A stretch of 64,000 bases of DNA from Eremophila alpestris peregrina (taxonomy: Eukaryota; Chordata; Aves; Passeriformes; Alaudidae), in the NCBI GenBank assembly GCA_009792885.1, contig WMCF01000121.1, positions 1,436,909 through 1,500,908 on the forward strand. Direction: 5' to 3'. The position numbers and the translations under genes are program-made. Numbering within the stretch: position 1 is the first letter of the stretch; each line of letters begins with the position of its first letter. Shown piece by piece: positions 38,879 to 51,303 of the stretch. The notes beneath the pieces were generated by a model. That model ran no database searches, was not told where the DNA came from, and saw only the letters and a list, made by a program, of their open reading frames with translations.

Positions 38879-41800
38879 TAACTACATGATTATTTCTTCA
38901 AAAAGTACATTTTAATGAAAGTAAAAGGGGAGGAAGCCCTCTCTTCAAAATATATTTGTGGCCATCTGCATTTGTGTAGCCACAGATCATATCATAAATT
39001 TGATTTGTTCTTTCCTTCTTGGCTGCCAAGATTCATATGAAATCATCTTGCTTGTATGTGCTAGGAAAGCTTTAATTCTATCTATTAAACTCTAGATTTA
39101 TTACTCTATGGCTAATTATACTAATTATGTTTTTCTACTATGTAGCAAATTCACCATTCTTGCTTTCCAGATGCAATACACCAAACAAACAAACTAACAA
39201 ACAAAAAGTGAGTGAAGAAGGGGCAAATTGAAAGAATTTCCAATTATATTTAGAAGGACAAAATATTAATAGTGATTATTATTCATTTTAGTTTTCATTT
39301 ATTATATAGGACATCTAGCTTTTAGTATTAAACTATTGCATTCCATTGCAATCCTCAGCATCTTCAGTTATTGAAACCAGTTTCAATAACTCATGCAAGA
39401 TAACAGTGTATAAAATTAGGAGTTATTTCAAGGATAATATTCTACTAATAAGGGTAAGTAGGCCTGCAATTTTTATCCTTTAAAAAATATTGCTAAATTT
39501 AACAACCACTTGCAAAACCTTCAATAATTATATCCATAAATGAAGGTGGAAATAACATTAGCTCACACGGGCTTGCATCCACACATACAATATCCTATAT
39601 TAGAAGGCTCCATGTCCTTTTCGTTTCATTGAGTGCTCACAACTCGTGTCCCCAGGAGAGGATTTCTTTTTAGTGGTCTGAATGCTCAAAGACAAACCTC
39701 AGTTAAAAAAAGAGAAATGTGTTGGGATTTTTTCTTATTTCCTGCCTGAATATGTTGCTTGATTTTATTTCAGTATGAATTATCATATATGCATCAGTCA
39801 GTATATGTTTTTGCCCTCTTCCATGCATTTTAAGATCAGAAAGAACCACTACAGCTGGATATTTTGTCCCTCATCTAGAAGTCTCTGTTAGACCCAGACT
39901 GAGCTACAGCACAATAACTTTTAAGATTATCCATAATTTTTCCATAAGACATCTACCAGTTAATAACCATGGCTTTATAATCTATACCTTATTTCTGCTT
40001 TGTATCTGCCCCAGTGCTTTGTGGTAATATTCCTTCTACTTGTATCATGGTTATTTGCAAGAATAAATAGAAACTCATAAAGTGAGTTTTCATCAATACC
40101 TTAAATATTTCTAAAATACAGAGGATCTGACCATAGACCTCAGGTGAGTTTTGTTTCATCCTACCAGAGATTTGATATTTTGTGACATATAAATAGTATT
40201 ATTTACTAGAGAGATATATACTGTGAAGTTTCCTTTGCATACAGGATGAATTTTCTAAGAATTTACTAATAAATCTACCAGTTTCTGGATCGTTAAGAAA
40301 TAAATTACTTTCTTGTCTTCTTCCTGGGTGTTCCAAGCAAAGAAATAACATGGGCAACATAATTTGCATAAAGTTAAAACTAATGGATATTGTTTCTTTT
40401 GTTTTGGGTTATTCTTTCAAGAAATCTATTTGTAATGAGGGAAAGATTATGCTTGTTTGCTTTAACTGTTCAATTTCCTTTAATTAAATTATCTTGTTTA
40501 TCAAAGATCTTTCTGTAACTTGGCGCTATAGTAGCACTGAAAAAGACTACATACTCCTCTGGAGGATATAAACATTGAATTTGGATTCCCACCCTCTGGT
40601 GACTTCTTATCTTCTAAAAATTTGGTAACCTAAAAAAAAAAAATTCAAAATAATTGCAGAATCAGACTATTCTTAGCAACAGACTGAAAACACTTCATGG
40701 TTATTTTAATTATCCCACAGGAATGTTTCATTGCTAATAGGCAATATCTCAGCTATATTTTCCACACACCTCCAGCTCAAGCAGAAATATTATAACATCC
40801 ATACAACCTTCTGTAAAATAGAGATGAAAGTGAAATATACAAAAATATTACATTTTGAAGTAATTTAAACTTTATCTAAAATGATCAGGTGTAACTGCAA
40901 ATATCCTGCAAAGCATCACCATAGGTCTGAGTAGTAGTTTTCTGTGAATCCTAAATATGTAAGATCTTCTGTAAGATGGCTATATTTGTAGAAAAGATTT
41001 ATACATTTCCTTCAATTAAATTTCCCTCACAAGCTCATTATTATTATTATTACTCTTATATTTCTGATGCACATACTGCACTTTCATTCAAATCTCTGAT
41101 ATTTCCTGCTTAGAAATTCTGCAATAACAATTACAATTTCTTATGGTACGACAAATGATTCAAGCCAGATAATTTATATGCCACAAGGATCAGTGTGTTT
41201 TATTCTAGTTGCATTAGTAGGCAGCAGCTAAGTGTATACAGAGACATTTTTTTCTGCAGGCTGAATATTCTCCTGGTCCATGTGCTGGTTCCAGAGACGG
41301 TCCTGTTATGCACCCCCAGTCACTACTGGAATTAACATTCAAGGACCCTAGTTTCTAGGCTGCCAGACACTGAACCCATTGGTGAGATAAATTCTCCCAC
41401 CCCTCAGGGACAGAAACAAGCCACCTGTCACTTGTCAAAGAACCAGCACTAGTGCAATGGTACCTAATGTCCCACCATCCCACCTGGAGGCAAAGTGGCT
41501 TTTAGGAAAGTGTAGTTACGGATAAATGTGAAGGAAAATATGCTAGGATGAAAAGGATTTAGATAAATGAGACCAGGCACAATTAGTAGAAAAATATGCT
41601 TGCAATGGCTTTATAAAGAAAACTTTTAAAGCAACAGTGACCTTTTTTTCCTTACTGAATTATACTTGGAGAGACTACTGTGTATCATATTTCTATGAAA
41701 GACGTATCCTATATTTTGCTAGTCAACCCTCTGTTGTTTCTGTCAAAGCTGACACTCATTTAGTTTTGAGTTTTTCTCAGGTTTGGGGAATGTGCTTTTC

Positions 41801-42889
41801 AGTCAAAGGCAAGCAATGAATCAGGGTCACACTATTCTGATAATAGACACTCCTTATCTAGTTTTCCAATTAATCAGATCCAGAAGATTAGCAGCCACAG
41901 GAGTTATAACGATTGAACTATGTTCTATTGGCATTATGAGAAGACAGTTGCAGCGAGTGCTTGAAATTCAGCTCCATTTGTGCTCCATACTAATAATGTC
42001 TTCAATTGACTGAAGCCAGAAAAAAAAAAAATCCAGTTAAGTGTCAGTACATGACTTCAGTTAAATGTTCTGTTAGAAAAGTCTCTCAGAGGATATTAAG
42101 TTTCAGTGAGTTTACTGCAACATGCTGTGACTGAATGTTTAATTCTAAAAGATGCACTGTCATTTTAAGCAGTAGTCTATGCAGTTACAGATTAATTACT
42201 AATTTTAGATTCTATTGTTTGTTTCCCTGAAAATTAAGAAACTTAGTGTGACAAAAATTGCCGGAGCACAGAAGAAAAAAAATTTTAAGCAGATTAGTGC
42301 AGTTTGTCTGTATCACAGCTCCAGACACATGATATGTGACATGAAGCATAAGCTCTATACATTAACTTAGTCATAAGTTGTGCATCTTTTTTCTTCACCT
42401 TGTGCAAACACAGACTCATAATATAAACCAAGATAGCACACTCCAACATAACTTATTTTTGTCTGAACAATAGTTAAACAATTGCTTAATCGAATATTCT
42501 ACCTCAGAAAAATGCAGACTTGATTTTACAAAGGTGATAAAGTCTTTAAATTCGTGAATGGCAGGGCATTTAAAACAAAATACAGAAAGGAAAATGACAG
42601 TAGAGAATAAAGATGAAAGGTGGTGGTCCAAAGAAATTTGAGAAGGAATTACATCATAAAGCAAGAAAAATTTCAGCGTCTTTATGATTGCACATGCTTG
42701 GCTACCCTCCTAAAACCTTAAGAATTCTTATGTTACTTATGTAGTGACTAATCCATTTGACATCACAAATTTGCATTGAAATGTTTACAGAACTTTACAA
42801 GTTTAATTGATTTAATTGCTTTATTTGGCTTAACCAGGTTTATAAAGTAAATCTCACTTGAATATGTTATCTGTCTCAATTTATAAGCC
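38879..42889. other. AT-rich intronic stretch, nothing recognised
   Basis: A slightly GC-richer patch lies around 41270-41500. No gene or repeat family was recognised. Confidence 0.45.
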
Positions 42890-42999
42890 TCCATGACAGC
42901 CACTTTATCTGCCAGTTCCCTCAGGAGGTGTAGATAAACCTTATCAAGTTCGGTGGACTTGTGCACCTTCAGTTTCCTTTGAAGCTCTTGAACCTGATT

Positions 43000-44400
43000 T
43001 TCTCCTACAGTGGCTCTTCATTCTGACTGTCTCTTCCTTTTCTGTTTGTGACTCAGACAGGGAGGCTGAAGCCTTTGCTGGTAAAGACTCAGGCAAAAAA
43101 GTAATTGTGTACCTTAGCCTTCTCCTGCAATGTGCTTGCTAACCATGTCTTTCTTTACTTTCAGGACAGGAATCACATTTTTCCTACCCTTTCTTTTACC
43201 ACCCATGTACTTTTAGAAGCTTTTCTTGTTCCTCTTGACATTCGTGGCGGAATTTAATTCTATCAGGCTTTAAGCTTCCATAACCTCATCCCTGTCTGCT
43301 CTGACAATCTGTCTGTATTCCTCTCAGGGTACCTGTTCTTGCTTCCATGCTCTGCAGGCTTCCATTTTTTGCTTGAATTAGTTCACATAGGCTGACTGGT
43401 GTTTCTGTCTGACTTTGTTGGGATGCTATCCCTCCTGAGTTTGGAGGAGGTGATACTTGAATATTAACCAGCTTTTTGGGGCCTATCTTACCTCCAGGAC
43501 TTTGGTCCTCTATGGTACTCTATGAAACAGATCCTTGAAGAGGTCAAGTCTGCTGTCATAAAGCCCAGGATAGTGAGCTTTCTGAGGGCTGTTCTTTCTC
43601 CTTTAAGGATTTCAAGCTCCACTGATTCATGGTCACTGCAGCCCAGACTGCCCTTGAGCTTCACTTTCCCCCCAAGTCCCTCCTTGGTGAGAACAAAGAC
43701 TAGCAAAGCACTTGTCCTTGTCAGATCCTCTATCACTTGGAGAAGGAATTTATCATCAATATTTTACAGGAAATTTTTGAATTGCCTGTGCCCTGCTCTA
43801 TTGTCCCGTGAACAGATTTTAGGGTGGTTGAAGACCATCAGGGCTTGTGACTATAAGGGTTGTCTTTTCTGTCTGAAGAGGTACTGATCTGCTTGGTCTT
43901 CCTGTAGCAGACCCTCATTGTAATGACACCTGTCCCTGCCCTCCCATTAATCATGATCCCTAAGTTTTAGCTTCTCATCCATCCCCAGGCAGAGCTCCAT
44001 GTACTCCAGCTGGTCACTGACATAAAGAACACCACTGACTCCTCATCTCCTTGCTTGCTGTTCTAAAAGGCCAGTATCTTTCCAATCCAGCTGTCTACTC
44101 CAGGAGCAGAGAAGTGTAGGAGGTTTCTCCCCATTCCTCTATAATGCTGCTAGATCACAGTCCTGCTGGTGTGCCCACATCTCTGACCCCTCTTGCTTTT
44201 ATCCCCATGCTACCTCTGTTTGCATGGAGGGAGCTTAAGGTGGCCTCCTCATTAAGCCAACTTACTGCCCAGAGGTGGCTGGAATTCCTCTGCACTACCC
44301 TTAAAGTGCTCTCCTCTCCAGACTCTGGGCATCTCTCCCTGGCACTAAACTGGTAGGGATGCGATAGACATGGAGTTCCCCGCCATGGGCAACAATTCCT
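43000..44400 (-). pseudogene. Internal fragment of CR1 LINE ORF2 (endonuclease region)
   Basis: On the minus strand the N-terminal side of CR1 ORF2 is recognisable. LHANRGSMGIK (43 kb side of 44436; family YANARSMGNK) is followed by the endonuclease end at 43488-43736, with LVLTKEGLGGKVKLKG and then the GCSDHE motif. The SDH triad of APE-type endonucleases is preserved, but frameshifts separate the pieces. Nucleotide similarity continues through the linker to about 43000. The RT domain and the octamer tail are absent. The outer edges are approximate, and 42890-43000 may also belong. Confidence 0.85.
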
Positions 44401-45140
44401 TCTTTTATGTTTCTCTTGTACTAAAACACAAGCCAAGCTTCAAGGAGTGCTAAAGCAAAGAAACAGAAAGCAAGCACCAGAGCAGAATAGAAAGCAAAGT
44501 AAAAAACAGAGGAGTTGATATATTTTTGTATTTAGTATCAGGGCCAACAGTCCTCATCTATTCCTCAACATATCCTTTGAATTAATTGAAAATTTGCAAC
44601 TGTGAAATTGAAGCTTAGTCTTTGCAATGAGTTTGATGGAAAACAATGAAATTTATTTTCTTCCCCTTATTCTTTTGGGGAAGAAAACAAATAATAAAAT
44701 TTAAACAGCAAAAAAATGTTTATCAAAAGCTGATAGACAACAAGGAATTGACGATCAGACAATGGTCAGCTTTGAAAGAACTTAAAAGAGAAGGCAAATT
44801 GCGCTTTGCAGTTGTTAAGTTCCTGATAAAACACAATGAACGAGAGAATTTTCCCTTAAAAATGAAAAGTGTTGTGTCATAATTTGCTAAAATACATGAT
44901 TAAACTTGATGTGTTTAGAGGAGCAGATGGCTCTGCCTCCAAGTGCTCTCCCTTTGGGTTTTCATACAGCAGAGGAAGCAGAAGGGAGAAATAAAAAAGA
45001 CTATCAGTATGCACTCATACAACTTTAATTCTAAGCTTCACAATCAAGAATATTTTGTACTGAGCAGAAATTTTCTCCATTTCCTCTATTTGTAAACAAA
45101 ATGTTTAAAATATTTTCTTTAGCTACTGATTCTTTATGGA

Positions 45141-45239
45141 GGTCAAATCTGGTCCCTCTCATCTTCACTGAATGAAGACTCTGAAAGTGATCCTGGGATT
45201 TATAAAAGAAAGAGATATCTACAAAGGGAAGTAACAAGC
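45141..45239 (+). repeat. Direct duplication, copy 1
   Basis: Shares TCTGGTCYCTCTCATCTTCACTG, GAAGTGA-like and ATCTACAAAGGGAARTARCAAG blocks with copy 2 about 890 bp downstream. By eye the similarity is around 80%. Confidence 0.8.
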
Positions 45240-46030
45240 ATTTTCCTTTTTATTTTTTATTTCTCCTTCATTGTCAGTACATTTGAGGAATATTTACGTA
45301 TTTTCCAGGGAATTACATTACTGAAAAAACCCATTTGTCTACTTACTTAAGAGTGCTTTTGTTGGGAGATATAATGCCAGTCTTTCATGGCTATCCTACT
45401 GTCCAACTGATGTCTTACTGACATTAAAAGTGACCTTCAAAAGGTCAAATGATTTGGTTCCTTGTTTCCCTAGAAAATACCATTTTCCCAGCATGATCTC
45501 TCAGAAATTGCACTCAGATTTCAGTTCTGTTTCACAGAAAGACAGATTCTTTAACTTCAGAGCTCATCCTGTTTTGTGTGGAAGAAAATAGTCTTGCAGA
45601 CCACCTGGCCAGCTCTTTTCCTGAAGCAAATATAGGTATGGCAACTGAGTAAGAATGGACCGGGCTGTCAGTCACTGAACAGGCAGCAGAAAGGGTCCAT
45701 TCACTGACAACGAGGCTATTACACTGTCAGATTTTTCTTCAGGAGCATATAATTTCAGCTACAGAGGTGGTCTCAAACTCATGTTATTCAAAAATCCTGT
45801 GATGTTACTTTCTCTGAGAACTCTGGATGGATGCTCTTATTTACAGTGGAATAAAAACACAAATTGCTAACATTTTGGTACCCTGGGTTTTGGAAAGTGT
45901 GAAATATTATATTTTCATCAATCCAGGAAGAGGGTGCTTTCAGCTTGTGATATTTTGTCCCTGCAGTTACATGTAAATGCATGGTAAAGTCCAGAGGAAC
46001 AGTCCTGAATGGTCTTCGTGTGGCTCTCGC

Positions 46031-46128
46031 TGGGTCATCTGGTCTCTCTCATCTTCACTGCACCATGACTTCAGAAGTGACCATGGAATCTGTAAAAGGA
46101 AAAGACATCTACAAAGGGAAATAGCAAG
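46031..46128 (+). repeat. Direct duplication, copy 2
   Basis: Pairs with 45141-45239. The nature of the unit is unknown. Confidence 0.8.
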
Positions 46129-46263
46129 GTGACCAGTTTGGAGTTAATAAGGTTCTGTGCATGTTGGTTTGGCTTGGCTTATTATCTCTTGCAAATATAA
46201 TCCCAGATCTGCGAAGGCAGACACATCTCCAATAGAGGATCTTACTTACTGCAGTCTGGGTGT

Positions 46264-46268
46264 GTCTT
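46264..46268 (+). repeat. Target site duplication, left copy (GTCTT)
   Basis: Identical to 46805-46809. Confidence 0.85.
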
Positions 46269-46804
46269 TGTCCTAGGTTGCAATGTAAGATGTATTCTGT
46301 CACCATATTCATGAGTTGTTGAAACCAGGTGGGGCAGTGTTTTCCCTGCCCCCTCCCTCCGGACTATCTGCTGTTAATGGCCCATCAATGCACTGGCCAA
46401 TGACTCACAGGTAACTCCCTTCGGGAGCTATCTCTGCTTAATGGGCAATCAAGGACCCATTGTATGACTCACAGAATGATATCAGCCCATTGTGAGATGC
46501 TCTGCCCAGAGGGGAGGAGCCAAGCATTCCTACCTGGATATAGTCTGGGGTTTGGAACAGCACAGGCCCTCACCAATTGGATTCCCAGAGGAAAGGAGCT
46601 GCCAGATATTTCTATGGGATCACTGATTCAACAATACTGCTTCATCTGGACTCTGTCAAGGGTCTCTTTTTTACTTTTTGTTGGGTTTTTTTTGTTTGTT
46701 TGTTTGTTTGTTTGTTTTGCTATTACATTTATTTTATTTGTTTCCTATTAATTTGTATTTCTGACTTGGAGTCTCTCACTGGTTTTACTTTTTAAACCAG
46801 TACA
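46269..46804 (+). mobile_element. ERVL-type solo LTR with perfect 5-bp target duplication
   Basis: A 536-bp element beginning TGTCCTAGGTTGCAATG and ending CCAGTACA, bracketed by GTCTT. The 5' two-thirds is related to the LTR at 38143 (shared GTTGCAATG, AAACCAGGTGGGGCAGT, GAGATGCTC and CTACCTGGATATAGTCTG). The 3' end (GGAGTCTCTCACTGGTTTTAC) is different. A TTTG microsatellite at about 46691-46719 lies in the 3' half. No viral genes flank it. Confidence 0.88.
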
Positions 46805-46809
46805 GTCTT
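46805..46809 (+). repeat. Target site duplication, right copy (GTCTT)
   Basis: Pairs with 46264-46268. Confidence 0.85.
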
Positions 46810-49800
46810 CTACCAACAAAAAGAAAATAGAATTTTGGAACATCACACCATCTATACAGATAGTAGTAAAATGTTAATGAGGCTATGCTCATTCTGGCAG
46901 TTAAACTTCTTATGGGATTTATTTTCTTTTTCCATTCCCATGTAATTTCATATGCTCTGAAATTCACTGGGATTGTCTGATTCTTGCTTCAAACTTATCT
47001 ACTGGAAAAAGACATAAGTCTTCCAAGAACAGCATGGCCTGCTGACTCTTCTGGAAAAGCTTTAACATTAGAATCCCCCTTCTATAAAGAGTTAAATAAA
47101 GCCAAACAAGAGAAGTATGTCACTGCCATCCTAGACAGTGTCCCATGCATTGTCCTCATCCACTCAGACTTGCATGCTTTGTAGATTATGATGGCTTTTC
47201 TCTACAATTACTTTGATATTTCTTTGACCAGCAGCTAAATACAGGTTCCCAGTCCTACTTGTTAAAAATGTGCCTTGCACCAATAAGCTATGATGCAAAC
47301 AAGAAGAGCCAACCAAGCCATTCCGATTTATTCCATGAGGATATATGAGTGTTTCAAGGATGCTACCAAAAGCTATCAAAGTCAAATCATAGTTTAAAAA
47401 AAGAAATGGACCAGAAAAGATGTATCTCTTAGAACAATTTCAGCTAGAATAATCAATCACGAGATTTACAGGATTTAATAAGAATTTAATGGGGCTTCTC
47501 TACTTTTATACCTCTGAAAGGTTAGCAAACCATTTAAAGAAGTTAAGCTGGACAAATCTTTCAAAGGTCTGTGTTTGCAGTGCATTAACCCAGGCATATT
47601 CCACCTGCTTTCAGTGTGTATTATAGCATCCTTGTACAATTCATCCTTTCTCCTGCTAATGAAAATACTTCTGAAAACTATATGAACATACTCTATAGCA
47701 GTTTATCCTAATGCAGTATACATCTAAATAGTGTTATATGAAATATTAAAAGCAATTGGAAAATAACATTCAAAAGCAGATCATAAAATCTAACTTTGTT
47801 TTCTCTCCTGAATCAATTATATCTGGCCTCACTGACTGACTCAGAGACAATTATAGCAGTCCTTTTCCTGTCAAACAAATAAACAAAGAAAGCAAAATAA
47901 GGAATGTATCTATCTTCTTATAGATTTGAGTAGGGAAAGCATCCTTATTCTGTAAAATACAGAATCACAACCAATGTCTCTAGATCCAAGTGTTTGCATC
48001 ATTCTGCTGAAGACTTTACCTTCAATAAATTTCCAAAGTTGTGTGTTGCAGCCTTATTTGCTCTGAGGCCCTCCAGTAGGAAAAAAACTTTGGATATTAA
48101 AGCCAAACTTTCAGTTGTGTGTTGGGGTCTTTTGTTTGTTTTGGTTTTTGTTCTTTTTCCTTGTCAGTAATTGCCTTTTAATTCAGAGAAACATGAGATT
48201 TTATTTTCCCTTTTAAATTATGCAATGCTATACAATTATAATTTGTTACACCTTTTGTCTGATGAACAGTTGCTTTTTCTTGAAAAAATGGTCACTTGTA
48301 TGTTTTCTTCTGCCTTGTTTTTTCTGAATTGACTCTTCTGCAGAAAATACTTACCAGAGAAAAGGTAATTACAAGCCATCACATTTATTTTGTTTCCCCC
48401 TGTAGCTATTAATACAAAGTTCAAGTAGCCTTCCAGGCCTGTCCAAAACACGCACTAAAAAAACATCCCTGCAACCAACTCAAAACAAAGAAAGAGAGAA
48501 AAAAAAATGTGCGTACTATGGAAAAATTAAGAAGGTCAGCTTGGTCACTGCAAGACTGTCTTATTGAATAATCACCCTGAAGAATAAAGATAATCCAAAA
48601 TTATATTTACATTTGGAATCAATAAAACAAAGTACACAGGTGTAGTCAACATGAAATTAGGATATCAGGGATGGAATAAAGGAATAACAAATACAACCTT
48701 ACATCCCAGATGGAATTGTTCACCTAAGAATTTTTTTTTTCTTTCAAATAAACTATTTTGGGCTGCTATGGTTATAAAAGAATGATGAATTAGGGGGTGT
48801 TGAAAATATCAGCATGGAATAAACATGCTTCATTTGCCAAAAGAAGCAATTGAAATATTAACTAGATATGTGTTTGTTTCAATGATGTTTTCAAAGGCTT
48901 AGAAAAGGTATTTTTTTCACTTGGCTCATTTGTGACCACAAAAACATAGTAAGAAACAGAAGTATACTCATCTTGTATAAAGCACATACACATAGTCAAA
49001 ACTTGTTGTAAGACATTTGACTCGTTTACACTGATTTCTAATAGCATTTATTATTTTCTACATGCACTCCTAATTCAACTCTTCCTGGTATGGCCGTGAA
49101 CATATTCATACCAAATTAAAGAAAAATGACTTTTGAAAAACTTGCCCTTAAGTGAACTTGAACTAGAAACTGATTTATATTTTTCAGCAAATGTGTTGAA
49201 ATATTGAGCCCTTTCAGGAAATTCCTTGCTTTTCATTAAGACACTCTCCAAGGATAAGATGAAATAACTTCCTTAGGACTCTGACCTAAATCCAGCCCAG
49301 CTGGATGATCAAGAGAAAGTTCTGCATGCACTGAAGTGAACAGCATGTCTGCCTACCTTTATACAAGTAACTCGGTCATAGCAAATCATTGATTCATTAC
49401 AATTGAACAAAATAGAACTTTTATGTCAGACATCAAATTTAGTTTCTAGTTGTGTGTGGTAAGAGTGAAAATGAGAAAGAACATGGGTAGTAAAGGGCCG
49501 CATAAAATACAGAATCAGAATTTGGACTCAAACTTTCAAAGACTTATGAGTGCACACAAAAGAGAGATGAAAATCTAGCAATTCTTTTCATTAAAAAACT
49601 CCAAACCTTTCTGAATGAATTATATGTTGTATAAATGGCCAAAGTATAGAATATGTTACCTATGAAAGCAAATCCACTCTGTGATTTATTATACTTTTTT
49701 TCCCTGAAAAGTAATACTTCTCTATTATAGCTGAATGGTCCACAAATCCAAGGAAGGATAAAGTCAACGGGGGAAAAAGGAGGGAAATAGCATTCTTTCT

Positions 49801-50294
49801 TTATTTTATAACACACAGTATGTCTATTTTACAAAGCAGAATTTCCAGAAAAGCAGCACATGTAATTAATATATTGTGTCCCTTTGGGAAACACCTACAA
49901 ATATGTGTCCCAAAAAGTAACAAGGCAGTTATACAACCTTTTTTCAGCATTCCAATAAAAAGCTTAAGCTCTTTTCAGAAGATCCCTAATATCTCATGTG
50001 CCAGTTCTAAGATCACAGATAATCTTTTTTACATGACCATATTCTCACACCTGCATGGAAAAACCTTTCGAAAATTTTAATAATGTTTCAGGGAGGAAAC
50101 ACACATTATATCAAACAGACATCTTTCTTCCAGATGGTTTTTAATTTCTTGAGTTAAAACCAATTTTTTCTACTTCAAGGAGATCTCTTTTCAGTAATAA
50201 GGCATATACAGGAAAGCTTTAGATTCAAAAGTTGTTGCATTGTGTATTCACTCTATCCTGAAGGTTTTTTCATGGTAGCCTTCTTTTGAGGCTT
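46810..50294. other. AT-rich intronic stretch, nothing recognised
   Basis: Short spurious ORFs only. Confidence 0.45.
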
Positions 50295-50310
50295 CCCCCC
50301 CCCCCCCCCC
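50295..50310. repeat. C16 homopolymer
   Basis: Sixteen consecutive C at the left side of the LTR cluster. Confidence 0.95.
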
Positions 50311-50454
50311 ACATTAGGCAATACCTCCTGCCCCTCCCTCTCCTTGATCTCAGACCGCTGCCATCTAAAGTCAGGATTTAAATATAAAGGGTTTCCCTGC
50401 CACCCCTGAAAGAAATACCAAAGGAATCGTGGAAGAGATAGGCTAGGATAGGAA

Positions 50455-50786
50455 TGACCCACGCCTCCCTGGCAGGGGTTGCCCCCTTCACCTGCCCGTT
50501 AATCCCAGAGCCACTCTGGGATTAACATTGGGATTGGTGGGATCTTTGCTCCTTTCCTTCCCCCCTCCCCTGGTTAAAAACAGGGCAGAGCCACGTGGCC
50601 GGGGTCCTGCTTACGGGGGTCCAGTTATGATCTCATTCCATGCTGTTGTGTAATAAATCTCTGGACGAAACTACCCCCCTGGTTGGAACAGTTTCTTCCT
50701 CCACTGTTTGTCTCAGCTCTGGGAAAGTCGCATAAGGTATTTCACCCCACCGTACCCTTTGTCCAGCGTCATCTGTATTCTGGGAG
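50455..50786 (+). mobile_element. LTR-like sequence, left part, interrupted by another LTR
   Basis: GC-rich segment with AATAAA at 50652-50657 followed by a U5-like tract, as in an LTR. It includes a 13-bp perfect hairpin at 50498-50526. The 5' edge is uncertain and may extend to about 50270. The sequence stops at GGGAG, where a second LTR begins. Confidence 0.55.
50498..50526. repeat. Perfect 13-bp inverted repeat with 3-base loop
   Basis: GTTAATCCCAGAG / CTCTGGGATTAAC around CCA, inside the older LTR-like segment. It could form a strong hairpin in U3 or RNA. Confidence 0.95.
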
Positions 50787-51303
50787 TGTTGGGGTTTGTA
50801 ATTTTCCATTTGTATTGGTTTGTTCCAAGCTACCCCCTTTTTGCTGTTTGCCTTTGGTTCTGCCTGGTTCGCCTCCCTGATGCAGTCCCCCAGGGAAGTT
50901 GTGCAGTGCTCTGGGAGGATTGCATCAGCCCTGGTTTGCCCCTCCCCTGGCTCCTGTCCATCTCCCCTGTGCCCTCCCCTGGCACCTGTCTGTTTTCCCC
51001 AAACCTCGCCTTTTGTTCTAGACAGTTTTGTAGTTTCTTCTTGGTGATTTGATGTTTAACGTTTGTCCCTCCCCCAAGTTGTCCCTATTGCTCCCAGTTG
51101 ATGTCCATCTAAGTTGTAACCACACTCCGATCCCTTCTGATTGGTTTATTGTTACTGTCCCTTCCCCTGTTAAAAGGTGTTGCACACTCCAGAGAGGTGC
51201 TCCTTTTGGGCAGCCCCTCTTGGGGTGAGTTGACCTTCCACGTTCAATAAACCCTGAGAACTTAGACCCCCAAAGGAGTCAGCCTCTTTTTCCAACAACA
51301 GCA
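50787..51303 (+). mobile_element. Solo LTR (passerine ERV type) with likely 5-bp target duplication
   Basis: Begins TGTTGGGGTTTGTAATTTTCC, a start I associate with songbird ERV LTRs. It has CT/C-rich U3, AATAAA at 51246-51251, and ends AACAACAGCA. GGGAG flanks both sides (50782-50786 and 51304-51308). An end at CCAACA (51297) is possible but leaves no duplication. Inserted in GC-rich LTR-like DNA. Confidence 0.75.

Larger units (their letters stand above)
44401..46263. other. Intronic spacer with a dispersed ~95-bp direct duplication
   Basis: Holds the two copies listed at 45141-45239 and 46031-46128. A 78-codon ORF at 44646 is Lys-rich without a known domain. Nothing else was recognised. 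Confidence 0.5.

Noticed and set aside
44646..44882. 78-codon Lys-rich ORF
   Set aside because: Looks superficially protein-like but has no recognised family and no splice or promoter context.
38143..46804. The two related LTRs as the ends of one provirus
   Set aside because: They are too diverged and have different 3' halves. The 46269 copy has its own perfect target duplication, and no gag, pol or env sequence lies between.
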